Shown here one piece after another: positions 56,801 through 64,000 of a DNA stretch of 64,000 bases (position 1 is its first letter; each line of letters begins with the position of its first letter). The notes beneath the pieces were generated by a model, which saw only the letters and a program-made list of their open reading frames with translations, searched no databases and was not told the DNA's origin. Both the position numbers and the translations under genes were made by a program. Location: positions 186,001 through 250,000 of the forward strand of contig NZ_QEOP01000001.1 of the NCBI RefSeq assembly GCF_003097495.1, read 5' to 3'. The DNA is from Amnibacterium flavum (lineage in GTDB: Bacteria; Actinomycetota; Actinomycetes; Actinomycetales; Microbacteriaceae).

Positions 56801-58416
56801 TCGCGGGCGAGGAGCGCTGGGCCGCGATCGAGGACGCGAGCCGTCTCCGCGACGCCCTCGGAGTCCCGCTCCCCATCGGGACCCCGATCGCGTTCGTCGA
56901 GCCCGTGGAGGATCCGCTCGGCGACCTCATCAGCCGCTACGCCCGCACTCACGCGCCGTTCACGGCGACCGCGGTCGGTGAGCGGTTCGGGCTCGGCGTC
57001 TCGGTCGTCACCGACACGCTCCGTCGGCTCGGCGGCGAGCGCCGCGTGGTCGACGGCGAGTTCACTCCGGGACGCACCGGTATCGAATGGTGCGACGCCG
57101 AGGTGCTGCGCCGCCTGCGCAGCCGGTCGCTCGCGGCCCTGCGCCGAGAGGTCGAGCCGGTCGACACCGCCACCTTCGCCCGGTTCCTGCCCGTGTGGCA
57201 GCAGGTCGGCGGCCGACTGCGCGGGGTCGACGGCGTCGCGTCCGTCATCGATCAGCTGGGCGGCGTGCCGATCCCCGCGTCGGCGTGGGAGTCGCTCATC
57301 CTCCCGGCGCGGGTGCGCGACTACTCACCCGCGATGCTCGACGAGCTCAGTTCGACCGGCGAGGTCCTCTGGAGCGGTGCCGGCTCGCTTCCGGGCAACG
57401 ACGGCTGGGTGAGCCTCCACCTCGCCGACACCGTGGCGGTCACCCTGCCCGAACCCGAGCAGATCGAGACCTCGCCGCTCGAGCGCGAGGTGCTCGCGAC
57501 GCTCGGCGGCGGTGGCGGCTACTTCTTCCGACAGCTCTCGGACACCGTGGGCAGCACGGACGACCAGGTCCTGCAGGCCGCGCTGTGGAACCTCGTCTGG
57601 GCGGGCCTCGTCAACAACGACACCTTCGCGCCCCTGCGCGCCCTCGTCGGGTCCGGCGGTTCCGCGCACCGTCAGCCGCGCAAGCCCTCGCACACCCGGT
57701 CGTACCGTTCGCGCTCGCTCCCCCGTTCGTCGATGCCGAGCCGAGCCGGGACGCCGCTGGTGGGTGGCCGATGGTCGATCGTGCCGCTGGCCGAGACCGA
57801 CCCCACCGTCCGCGCCGCCGCGACGGGAGAGCTGCTGCTCGACCGGTACGGCGTCGTCACCCGCGGATCGGTGATGTCCGAGCGCATCCCGGGCGGCTTC
57901 GCCCTCGCCTACAAGACCCTCACCGCCTTCGAGGACCGCGGGCGGGCCCGCAGGGGCTACTTCATCGAGTCGCTCGGCGCCGCGCAGTTCGCGACCTCCG
58001 GCGCAGTCGACCGGCTGCGCTCGTTCTCCCGGGCTCCGGGCGATGAGCGCCCCGAGGCGCCGGTGCTCGCGCTGGCGGCGACCGATCCTGCGAATCCGTA
58101 CGGGGCGGCCCTGCCCTGGCCGCAGATCGAGGGGCATCGACCGGGCCGTAAGGCGGGGGCACTCGTGGTGCTGATCGACGGCGAGCTCGGCGTCTACCTC
58201 GAACGCGGAGGCAAGACGATGCTGACGTTCACGACGAACGCCGACGACCTGACCGCCGCGGCCTCATCACTGGCCTCGCTCGTCCACGCCAAGGCGGTCG
58301 ACAAGCTCACCATCGAGAAAGTGGACGGCGAGTTCGTGCTCGGCACCGATGTGGGTCGCGCTCTCGAGACCGCCGGATTCACCGCCGGCCCACGGGGGTT
58401 GAGGCTGCGTGCCTGA
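53854..58416 (+). CDS. lhr: large ATP-dependent helicase Lhr
   Basis: The 1520-residue SF2 helicase has GAWSAIASGSHALVVAPTGSGKT (motif I region, APTGSGKT), LYLSPLKAL, TTPESLYLML, VIIDEVHAV (DEVH box), GLSATVRPLEEV, and the Lhr-specific AHHGSVSKEQR, VVATSSLELGIDMGAVDLV and QRLGRAGHQVG. Its C-terminal ~700 residues form the Lhr-CTD-type region with winged helix and no other enzyme fold. It takes part in DNA repair and processing of mutagen damage. It ends in an 8-nt overlap with a DNA glycosylase gene. GTG 53854 is used; ATG 53890 is an alternative. Confidence 0.94.
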   Translation: MNSESRDVGADGMARFSEATRTWFEGAFTAPTDAQSGAWSAIASGSHALVVAPTGSGKTLAAFLWAIDRLVSGTPPESAATGSDEKPSTRVLYLSPLKALGVDVERNLRSPLVGITQTAKRLGVAARDIRVGVRSGDTTSADRRALVSNPPDILITTPESLYLMLTSAARETLLGVDTVIIDEVHAVAATKRGSHLALSLERLDALLDRPAQRIGLSATVRPLEEVARFLGGRTPVTIVAPSATKKFDLRVVVPVDDMADMGSAPAEDGSDARNGSIWPHVEEAIVDLVLQHRSSIVFANSRRLAERLTARLNEVWAERLELELAPVGAAAAEMPAQGGATRGADPLLARAHHGSVSKEQRAFIEDDLKSGRLRVVVATSSLELGIDMGAVDLVVQVGSPPSVASGLQRLGRAGHQVGEVSRGVMFPTHRADLITSTVVASRMIRGEIEAISVPANPLDILAQQTVAACALDELDVEEWFDLVRRSAPFASLPRSAYDATLDLLAGRYPSDEFAELRPRLVWDRDAGTLTGRPGAQRLAVTSGGTIPDRGLFGVFMVGDAGGSNRVGELDEEMVYESRVGDVFALGTTSWRIQEITHDRVLVTPAFGVPGRVPFWRGDGIGRPAELGRAIGGFLREAGALDQSAAIDTVMQRGLDDRAATNLVNYLAEQREATGSIPTDRTLVVERFHDELGDWRLVLHSPFGMQVHSPWGLAIAARVQEQYGVDGNVITTDDGIVVRLPDTDGEPPSADLFIFDPDEIDDIVTREVSGSALFASRFRECAARALLLPRYNPSRRSPLWQQRQRASQLLDVARKYPSFPIILETIREVLRDVYDLPALGEIVREIEQRRIRIVEVTTQAASPFASSILFGYVGAFMYEGDSPLAERRAAALALDTSLLSELLGRTELRELLDPEVVKRTERELQRLADDRRAKDLEGVADLMRMLGPLTETEVAERLIPESAEFARAWLDQLVDAHRALKVGIAGEERWAAIEDASRLRDALGVPLPIGTPIAFVEPVEDPLGDLISRYARTHAPFTATAVGERFGLGVSVVTDTLRRLGGERRVVDGEFTPGRTGIEWCDAEVLRRLRSRSLAALRREVEPVDTATFARFLPVWQQVGGRLRGVDGVASVIDQLGGVPIPASAWESLILPARVRDYSPAMLDELSSTGEVLWSGAGSLPGNDGWVSLHLADTVAVTLPEPEQIETSPLEREVLATLGGGGGYFFRQLSDTVGSTDDQVLQAALWNLVWAGLVNNDTFAPLRALVGSGGSAHRQPRKPSHTRSYRSRSLPRSSMPSRAGTPLVGGRWSIVPLAETDPTVRAAATGELLLDRYGVVTRGSVMSERIPGGFALAYKTLTAFEDRGRARRGYFIESLGAAQFATSGAVDRLRSFSRAPGDERPEAPVLALAATDPANPYGAALPWPQIEGHRPGRKAGALVVLIDGELGVYLERGGKTMLTFTTNADDLTAAASSLASLVHAKAVDKLTIEKVDGEFVLGTDVGRALETAGFTAGPRGLRLRA

Positions 58417-59203
58417 GGGCGACACCGTCTACCGTGCGGCGAAGAAGCTGCGCGAGGCGCTCGAGGGCGATGTCCTGACGGGCTGCGACGTGCGCGTGCC
58501 GAAGTACGCGAACGTCGACCTCACCGGAGAACGCGTCGACGAAGTGGTCAGCCGCGGCAAGCACCTCCTCATGCGCGTGGGCGACTGGACCATTCACTCG
58601 CATCTGAAGATGGAGGGCATCTGGCACGTCTACGAGCCGGGCGAGAGGTGGCGACACCCCGCTTTCGAAGCCCGGATCGTGCTGAAGACCGAGCGCGTCC
58701 AAGCCGTGGGATTCGCGCTCGGACTGCTCGAGATCGTGCCCCGTGACGCGGAGGAGGACGTCGTCGGCTACCTCGGTCCCGACATCCTCGGGTCCGACTG
58801 GAGCGCGTCCGAGGCACTGCGCCGCATGGAGGAGCAGGGCGACCGCGCCATCGGGCTGACCCTGCTCGACCAGCGGGTCATGGCGGGCCTCGGAAACGTC
58901 TACCGCAGTGAGATCTGCTTCCTCAAGGGCGTGCTGCCGACCCGCCCGACGAACGAGGCCGGCGACCTGCGGGGCTGGATCGACCTCAGCCGACGCACCC
59001 TCATGGCCAACAAGGATCGACCGGAGCGGGTGTTCACCGGCGATACCCGGAAGGGTAAGCAGAAATGGGTCTACGGGCGGGCCGGCGACCGGTGCCGCCG
59101 CTGCGGCACCCCGATCCAGGAGGGCAGACTGGGCGACCCGATCCGACCCGCGCAGGAGAGCCAGGACCGGGTCGTGTACTGGTGCCCGCGCTGCCAGACA
59201 TGA
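58409..59203 (+). CDS. Fpg/Nei-family DNA glycosylase-AP lyase (Nei2-like)
   Basis: The 264-residue enzyme removes oxidised bases. After the start Met the mature N-terminus is PEGDTVYRAAKKL, with Pro2 and Glu3 as catalytic residues, then the void-filling region, SHLKMEGIWHVY, GNVYRSEICFLKGV (H2TH) and the C-terminal zinc finger (CRRCGTP...CPRC). PEGD is the Nei-type rather than PELP Fpg-type start. It overlaps the lhr stop, which fits known helicase-glycosylase pairs in actinobacteria. Confidence 0.93.
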   Translation: MPEGDTVYRAAKKLREALEGDVLTGCDVRVPKYANVDLTGERVDEVVSRGKHLLMRVGDWTIHSHLKMEGIWHVYEPGERWRHPAFEARIVLKTERVQAVGFALGLLEIVPRDAEEDVVGYLGPDILGSDWSASEALRRMEEQGDRAIGLTLLDQRVMAGLGNVYRSEICFLKGVLPTRPTNEAGDLRGWIDLSRRTLMANKDRPERVFTGDTRKGKQKWVYGRAGDRCRRCGTPIQEGRLGDPIRPAQESQDRVVYWCPRCQT

Positions 59204-59399
59204 TCTGGTCGACGAGTCGAAACATTCGACCGATATCGGCGCGCTTCCCCCTTTCAGTCCGCCGTCGAGGCGAGTAACTTCTGAGCCACCGGAGTCGCAC
59301 GGCCCCTCCATCCGCCGCGATGGACGCAGTCAGCGAAGCACGACGGAGGGATGACTTCGGCACCGCACAGGGCCAACGCCCGAACGAAGCCGGTGGTTC

Positions 59400-59771
59400 A
59401 TGGCAACGATGCCGGGCTCCACGGAGTCAGAACACAACACGGATCCAGAACACGACGCGGAATCAGGGCACGACTCCGCGTCCCAATACGCCGGGTCGGA
59501 AGACGACGGCGCGTCAGAACCCGCGGCGGACCGGTTCGGGCCCGTCTCGGCGTCGCCACCCGCACGCGGGGCGGGCGATCTGCCGATCACGCGCCCGATC
59601 GACATCATCCCCGTCGGCGAGGCGAGCGTCCGGCGCCGACGACAGGACGGCCACGGGCGCCGGACGACCTACGTCCCCGGCTCCCGCCTCGCCGTCTTCC
59701 TCGCGATCGCCGTCGGCCTGCTCGGGCTCGCGCTGGTGCTGCTGGTGCTGCTGGTCTTCTTCCTCGAATGA
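59400..59771 (+). CDS. small membrane-anchored acidic protein (hypothetical)
   Basis: The 123-residue protein has an Asp/Glu/Ser-rich N-terminal half and one C-terminal membrane helix (LAVFLAIAVGLLGLALVLLV). No family recognised. The ATG at 59400 has only a weak GGTGG before it; codons are less biased in the first 60 residues than in the helix. In the 196-nt gap upstream (59204-59399) no other gene is seen. Confidence 0.45.
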   Translation: MATMPGSTESEHNTDPEHDAESGHDSASQYAGSEDDGASEPAADRFGPVSASPPARGAGDLPITRPIDIIPVGEASVRRRRQDGHGRRTTYVPGSRLAVFLAIAVGLLGLALVLLVLLVFFLE

Positions 59772-59787
59772 CCCGCTCCCGTGGCTG

Positions 59788-60324
59788 TCACCCGTGGGCG
59801 AGGAGCTCCAGGGCGACGACGGCGGCGCCCAGCGCACCCTCGGCGAGGAGGACGACGGCGCGCTGCCAGAACGGCATCGGGATCCGCCGGACGGCGACGT
59901 AGCTGATCAGGATCAGTGAGACGAGCAGCACGATCGTGGAAGCTCGGAGCGCAGCCTCGATGGACATGACGTCGAGGGCGGAGAGCCCGACCAGGATCAG
60001 GGGGACCGTAACGGTCCCGAGCGCGCCGAAGGTGACCCGGTACATGTGGCCGAGCTCGCTGCGCGTCGGGAGCTGCGTGTTCACCGCGAGATGCGAGATC
60101 AGGTCGGCGAGGAAGACGGCCAGCAGTGTGCCGAGCACGGTGACGAACAAGGTGAGGGCCGCCGCGCCGGGCGAGGTGTCCTCGGGGTGGGATCCGAGGG
60201 CGAGGACGACGGCGAGCGCCGTGAAGGTGACGTAGACGCGTTCCTTCAGGGCCGCGGCGCGCTCCTCGCGCGAAGCCCGCCCGTCGCCGCCGTTCGCTGC
60301 GCCGCGCGTGCCGCCAGCTCTCAT
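59788..60324 (-). CDS. four-helix membrane protein (hypothetical)
   Basis: The 178-residue protein has an Arg/Glu-rich N-terminus (GRASREERAAALKERVYV), then about four or five hydrophobic helices with a charged turn (RIPMPFWQR). No family recognised. ATG 60324 follows GAGGGGGG; the open frame upstream is a tandem repeat and is not coding. Confidence 0.7.
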   Translation of the reverse strand: MRAGGTRGAANGGDGRASREERAAALKERVYVTFTALAVVLALGSHPEDTSPGAAALTLFVTVLGTLLAVFLADLISHLAVNTQLPTRSELGHMYRVTFGALGTVTVPLILVGLSALDVMSIEAALRASTIVLLVSLILISYVAVRRIPMPFWQRAVVLLAEGALGAAVVALELLAHG

Positions 60325-60359
60325 CGCCCGACCCCCCTCACCGGTCGATCCTCCCACCC

Positions 60360-60455
60360 GCGGATCGGTTCGCCGGCGGCCCGGTTCGTCGGCGGCCCGG
60401 TCCGCCGGCGGATCGGTTTCGCGGCGGCTCGGCTCATCGGCGGCTCGGCTCATCG
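60360..60455. repeat. six tandem copies of a 16-bp unit
   Basis: Six exact 16-nt periods run without a gap: units start at 60360, 60376, 60392, 60408, 60424 and 60440, with consensus GCGGCTCGGYTCRTCG. The last two copies are identical (GCGGCTCGGCTCATCG). The array lies just upstream of the 60324 start and just past the GH3 stop. It could be a variable-number locus or a binding array. Confidence 0.85.
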
Positions 60456-60461
60456 GCGAGG

Positions 60462-62642
60462 TCAACGCAGAGTCAGGGGCGCGGCGAGCGCGCCAGGGTC
60501 TCCGGAGTAGGAGGCGGCCTCGACGGTGATCTCGCCGGGGTCGGTGACGAATCCGTCGGCGGTCCAGCGTTGGAGCGGCCGGGTCGATGCGCCGACCTCG
60601 ACCTCGACGGTCTCGCCCGCCCCGATGGCGACGGAGCGGAATCCGAGGAGCGGACGGACGGTGCGTCCGCCTTCCTCGCGCGCCGCGTACACCTGGACGA
60701 CGTGGCGGCCGGCCCGCACGCCCCGGTTGGTGACACGGACGACGGCGGAGAAGCGCTCGTCCTCCACCGGGCCGAGCGTGAGCGAGTCGAGGGAGAACGG
60801 CGAGTAGCCGAGGCCGAACCCGAACGGGTAGGCGGCGGGGACGCCGTCGCGGTCGAGTTTGCGCTGCCCCCACCAGCGCCCGTAGCGCACCGAACTCGCC
60901 CGCCAGTCGAGGACGGGCAGATCGCCCTTACGGTGCGGGATCGCGAGCGGCAGACGTCCCGCGGGCTCGGCGTCGCCGAACAGCACGTCGGCGAGTGCTC
61001 TTCCGCCCTCCATGCCGGGATACCAGGCGAGAAGGACAGCGGCGACCTCCTGGTCCCACGGGTCGAGCACGATCGTGCCGCCCCCGATGACCACGACGAT
61101 GACACGGCGGTTCAGCCGGGCCGCCGCGCGGATGAGAGCGACGTCGGAGGCGTGGAGGCGGAGGTCGTCACGGTCACCGCCCCAGCCCTTCCATTTCGAG
61201 AGCACCCCCATCACGCGTCCGAGTGCCGCGGCGATCGGCCTGATCCTGGCGAGCCCGCCGAGAAGCTGGGTGGCGGGTGTCGTCACACCGAGGAGGGACT
61301 CCCCCTCGTCGGCCGAGGACAGTCCGACGACGACGACGACCGCATCCGCGTGCGCGATCCCCGGGAGGTCGCGTTCGGCGACGTGGACGACCCGGTCGCC
61401 GAGGCGCTCGCGCAGCCCCTGCAGCACCGAGACGGTGCTGGGCGGTGTGACCACCGACGAGCCGACATCGCCGAGGTTGGGGCTGTCGAGGAGCGAGCCG
61501 AGCACCGCGATCGTGCCGATCGCGTCGGCGTCGAGAGGGAGCGCCGGCGCCTGTCCGACGGTCGTGTTGCGGAGCAGCACCACCGAGCGACGGGCCGCCT
61601 CGCGTGCCAGCTCGCGGTGGGCCGGCGAGGCGATGACGTCGAGATCGGGGGTGGGCCGGGCCCGGAGGGCGAGTCGGATCTGCGCGGCAAGGAGCCGATC
61701 GGCCGCCGCGTGAACGTCGGCCAGCGCGAGCCGGCCGTCATGGAGGGCCTGAGGCAGCGTCGCGGCACGCTGCTGGCGGAGCGGCATCTCGAGATCCTGA
61801 CCGGCGCGGACGGAGCCGACGGGGTCGCGCAGCCCCCAGACGAAGTCCGTCATGGTGAACCCCTCGAAGCCCCAGCGCTCGCGCAGGATGTCGGTCATGA
61901 GGTGCCCGTTGTCGCCGGCCCAGGTGCCGTTGACGCTGTTGTACGCCGTCATGACCGAGTCGGCGCCCGCCTCGACGACCTGGCGGAAGTGCGGGAGGTA
62001 GATCTCGTGCAGCAGGTCCTCGTCGACTCGGACGTCGACCTGGAATCGCGACACCTCCATGGAGTTGACCGCGAAGTGCTTGAGGCAGGACATGACCCAC
62101 GGGTTGACGCCCTCTGTCACGGCCGAGCCCATCGCCCCGAGCAGCACCGGCTCCTCACCGTAGGACTCCTGCGATCTGCCCCACCCGGGCGCGTAGGCGA
62201 GGTTCACGCAGATCCCCGCGAACAGGTTCGCGCCCCGCGCTCGCGCCTCGGCGCCCATGGCGTCGCCGATCCGGCGCTCGAGCTCGGGATCGAAGGTCGC
62301 CGCCCTGGCGAGGGCCGCGGGGAACGCCGTGGCCACACCCGTGACGACACCGCGGGGGCCGTCGGTGAAGCGGATGCCGGGGATGCCGAGCCGATCGAGC
62401 TGGCCGCCCTGGTAGGTCGTCGCCCCGTATCCGATCGCGAAACCCCACAGGCCGCGCACGACGGGGAGATCCCCGTCGAGCAGCCACAGCAGCTCCTGCT
62501 CGGTGAGGAGCGAGCGGAGGGATGCGGCCGCTTCCTCGACACCGCGCGCGCCCCGCCGGACCGAGTCGACCGCGTCGGCGAACGCGGTGCCGGGTGTCAG
62601 GATCGGGTCGCCCGTCGTCGTCCCCCGAGGCGCCCTCTGCAT
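60462..62642 (-). CDS. glycoside hydrolase family 3 beta-glycosidase
   Basis: The 726-residue enzyme hydrolyses beta-glucosides or similar. It has the N-terminal (alpha/beta)8 domain with SCLKHFAVNSME, MTAYNSVNGTWAGDNGHLMTDIL and the nucleophile in GFTMTDFVWG (Asp266), then the second domain (SVVLLRNT, VVVVGLSSADEGES, VVIGGGTIVLDPWDQEVAAVLLAWYPGMEGGRALADVLFG, given here by its key parts SVVLLRNT and WYPGMEGGRALADVLFG) and a C-terminal FN3-like domain. ATG 62642 is chosen; the frame upstream to 62759 is the divergent promoter region. Divergent from the FAH gene. Confidence 0.93.
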   Translation of the reverse strand: MQRAPRGTTTGDPILTPGTAFADAVDSVRRGARGVEEAAASLRSLLTEQELLWLLDGDLPVVRGLWGFAIGYGATTYQGGQLDRLGIPGIRFTDGPRGVVTGVATAFPAALARAATFDPELERRIGDAMGAEARARGANLFAGICVNLAYAPGWGRSQESYGEEPVLLGAMGSAVTEGVNPWVMSCLKHFAVNSMEVSRFQVDVRVDEDLLHEIYLPHFRQVVEAGADSVMTAYNSVNGTWAGDNGHLMTDILRERWGFEGFTMTDFVWGLRDPVGSVRAGQDLEMPLRQQRAATLPQALHDGRLALADVHAAADRLLAAQIRLALRARPTPDLDVIASPAHRELAREAARRSVVLLRNTTVGQAPALPLDADAIGTIAVLGSLLDSPNLGDVGSSVVTPPSTVSVLQGLRERLGDRVVHVAERDLPGIAHADAVVVVVGLSSADEGESLLGVTTPATQLLGGLARIRPIAAALGRVMGVLSKWKGWGGDRDDLRLHASDVALIRAAARLNRRVIVVVIGGGTIVLDPWDQEVAAVLLAWYPGMEGGRALADVLFGDAEPAGRLPLAIPHRKGDLPVLDWRASSVRYGRWWGQRKLDRDGVPAAYPFGFGLGYSPFSLDSLTLGPVEDERFSAVVRVTNRGVRAGRHVVQVYAAREEGGRTVRPLLGFRSVAIGAGETVEVEVGASTRPLQRWTADGFVTDPGEITVEAASYSGDPGALAAPLTLR

Positions 62643-62771
62643 GCAGTCATGCCTACACCCTCGTTCCTCGTCATTCGCTCGGTGGCAGCGGTTTCTATGC
62701 ATCTGCGGGCATGGAGTGGAAGAGTTGGGTCGTCGCCGAGCCAGGCGGCAGCAGCCCACCAGGAGAGATCA

Positions 62772-63635
62772 ATGCAGCTCATGCGCCTGGGAGCCGTCGG
62801 CTCCGAGCGACCCGTCATCCGCCTCGACGACGAACGCTACGTGGATGTGTCCGACGTCGTCGACGACTTCGACGAGGCCTTCTTCGGAAGCGGGAGGATC
62901 GCCGAGCTCCCCGCGATCGTCGATGCCCGCGTCGCGAGCGGTTCGATGGGCACCTTCGCGGGAGAGCGCATCGGCGCCCCGATCGCGCGTCCGCATCAGA
63001 TCCTCTGCATCGGCCTCAACTACAGCGACCACGCCGCCGAGACCGGTCAGGCGGTGCCGAGTGAGCCGATCCTGTTCACCAAGTCGCCGAACACCCTGGT
63101 CGGTCCGATGGACGATGTGCGGATCCCGCGCGGATCGACGAAGCCCGACTGGGAGGTGGAGCTCGGCATCGTCATCGGGCGCCGCACGAGCTATCTCGAC
63201 AGCGTCGACGAGGCGCGGGACGCGATCGCCGGCTACACGGTCGTCAACGACGTAAGCGAGCGGGCCTTCCAGATCGAGCGCGGGGGTCAGTGGTCGAAGG
63301 GCAAGTCGGCCGAGACCTTCAACCCGGCAGGCCCCTGTCTCGTCACCCCCGACGAGATCGACGACGTGCTCGCACTCGACATGTGGCTCGACGTGAACGG
63401 CACCCGGCGGCAGACCGGATCGACCTCGACCATGGTCTTCGACCCCTACTTCATCGTCCACTACCTGAGCCAGTTCCTGGTGCTCGAACCCGGCGACCTC
63501 ATCAACACGGGAACCCCTCCCGGCGTCGGCATGGGCTTCAAGCCGCCGATCTGGCTGCAGCCGGGCGATGTGATGGAGCTCGGCATCGAGGGTCTCGGTT
63601 CGCAGCGGCAGAACGTCGTCGCCCCTCGCGCGTGA
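62772..63635 (+). CDS. fumarylacetoacetate hydrolase-family enzyme
   Basis: The 287-residue protein has the FAH core with the metal-binding Glu/Glu/Asp set: CIGLNYSDHAAETG, PTLVG-like PNTLVGPMDDV, WEVELGIVIG and NDVSERAFQIE, then TGTPPGVGMGFKPP. Its start MQLMRLG and SEPILFTKSPNTLVGP resemble the sugar-acid branch (2,4-diketo-3-deoxy-L-fuconate hydrolase or ureidoglycolate lyase-like annotation). ATG 62772 has AGGAGAG. Its stop overlaps the next alcohol dehydrogenase by 4 nt, so they act in one pathway. Confidence 0.88.
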   Translation: MQLMRLGAVGSERPVIRLDDERYVDVSDVVDDFDEAFFGSGRIAELPAIVDARVASGSMGTFAGERIGAPIARPHQILCIGLNYSDHAAETGQAVPSEPILFTKSPNTLVGPMDDVRIPRGSTKPDWEVELGIVIGRRTSYLDSVDEARDAIAGYTVVNDVSERAFQIERGGQWSKGKSAETFNPAGPCLVTPDEIDDVLALDMWLDVNGTRRQTGSTSTMVFDPYFIVHYLSQFLVLEPGDLINTGTPPGVGMGFKPPIWLQPGDVMELGIEGLGSQRQNVVAPRA

Positions 63636-64000
63636 GGGCCTTCGCCCTGACGGGTCCTCGTCAGTTCGAGGTGCGGGACGAACCCGATCCGGTCGCGGGA
63701 CCCGGTCAGGTGGTCGTCCACATCGAACGGGTGGGTGTCTGCGGAACCGACGTCGAGTTCTTCACCGGGGAGATGTCGTATCTGCACACCGGCCGCGCCG
63801 CGTATCCGATGCGCCTCGGCCATGAGTGGTCGGGGACAGTGACCTCCGTCGGCGACGGTGTCGACCCGGCGTGGCTCGGCCGACGCACCACTGGAGACAC
63901 GATGCTCGGCTGCGGCCGGTGCGACCGGTGCCTCAGCGGCCGCCACCATGTCTGCGCCGAACTCGTCGAGGTGGGGATCAGCGGCGGGTTCGCGGGGGCT
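63632..64000 (+). CDS. zinc-dependent medium-chain alcohol dehydrogenase (5' part, cut by window)
   Basis: The first 123 residues start RAFALTGPRQFEV, with GVCGTDVEF (catalytic zinc Cys), GHEWSGTV and the structural zinc quartet CGRCDRCLSGRHHVC. They match threonine/sorbitol dehydrogenase-like MDR enzymes. The GTG at 63632 overlaps the FAH stop (GTGA). The NAD-binding half lies beyond the window. Likely sugar or polyol oxidation with the FAH enzyme. Confidence 0.9.
   Translation, partial: MRAFALTGPRQFEVRDEPDPVAGPGQVVVHIERVGVCGTDVEFFTGEMSYLHTGRAAYPMRLGHEWSGTVTSVGDGVDPAWLGRRTTGDTMLGCGRCDRCLSGRHHVCAELVEVGISGGFAGA

Noticed and set aside
60570-62771. Long N-terminal extension of the FAH gene
   Set aside because: It is antisense to the GH3 gene; the FAH start with a good ribosome site is at 62772.

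Overview
The window is high-GC actinobacterial DNA, most likely from the family Microbacteriaceae (Rathayibacter, Microbacterium or Clavibacter type; the genus cannot be fixed by eye). Reasons: the strong GC bias at third codon positions, many GTG/TTG starts and short start/stop overlaps, an str operon and an rpoBC operon of actinobacterial type, a Gram-positive type IV pilus locus without a secretin, and intergenic hairpins of the 'TTTCGACGAGCTCAACGGGCGG' kind that I associate with this family.

Layout. 1-5 kb: a LuxR-type response regulator and a multi-pass histidine kinase (minus strand), divergent from an aldehyde dehydrogenase. 5-7.4 kb: repeat-rich terminator region, DNA topoisomerase IB and an acyltransferase-3 membrane protein. 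7.5-15 kb: an accessory plus-strand cluster of APC permease, YtcJ-like amidohydrolase, TetR regulator, copper amine oxidase with a Cys/His-rich tail, a small membrane protein and an MFS transporter. Two related operator-like sequences lie before the permease and before the oxidase, so this looks like a regulated amine uptake and oxidation module. 15-20 kb: str operon (rpsL-rpsG-fusA-tuf, minus). 20-21.6 kb: two membrane proteins. 21.8-34 kb: a complete minus-strand type IV pilus locus (pilB-pilT-pilC, then pilA, two minor pilins, a large prepilin-like repeat protein, pilD, pilM, pilN, pilO). Just upstream lies an unlisted 44-codon ORF followed directly by a terminator. 34.4-35.8 kb: a small unknown protein and a TspO-like membrane protein. 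35.9-43.3 kb: rpoB-rpoC.

43.7-64 kb is a mosaic of mostly housekeeping and accessory genes: spermidine-synthase-like methyltransferase, secreted sugar dehydrogenase lipoprotein, SprT-like metalloprotease, SRPBCC, DUF427, a solitary AAA ATPase, DoxX-like, ComB-like, DUF1684, DEAD-box helicase, DUF4916 NUDIX-like, esterase, Lhr helicase with an overlapping Nei-type DNA glycosylase, two small membrane proteins, a GH3 beta-glycosidase and a divergent FAH-family hydrolase overlapping a zinc alcohol dehydrogenase cut by the window end. The last pair suggests sugar-acid catabolism.

The most interesting items are the amine oxidase module with its paired operators and metal-binding tail, the pilus locus with motifs shared by two of its upstream regions, the large prepilin-like protein, the tiny ORF or RNA at 34195-34329, and three kinds of intergenic repeat, including six copies of a 16-bp unit at 60360-60455. 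No rRNA, tRNA, CRISPR array, insertion sequence or prophage was recognised.
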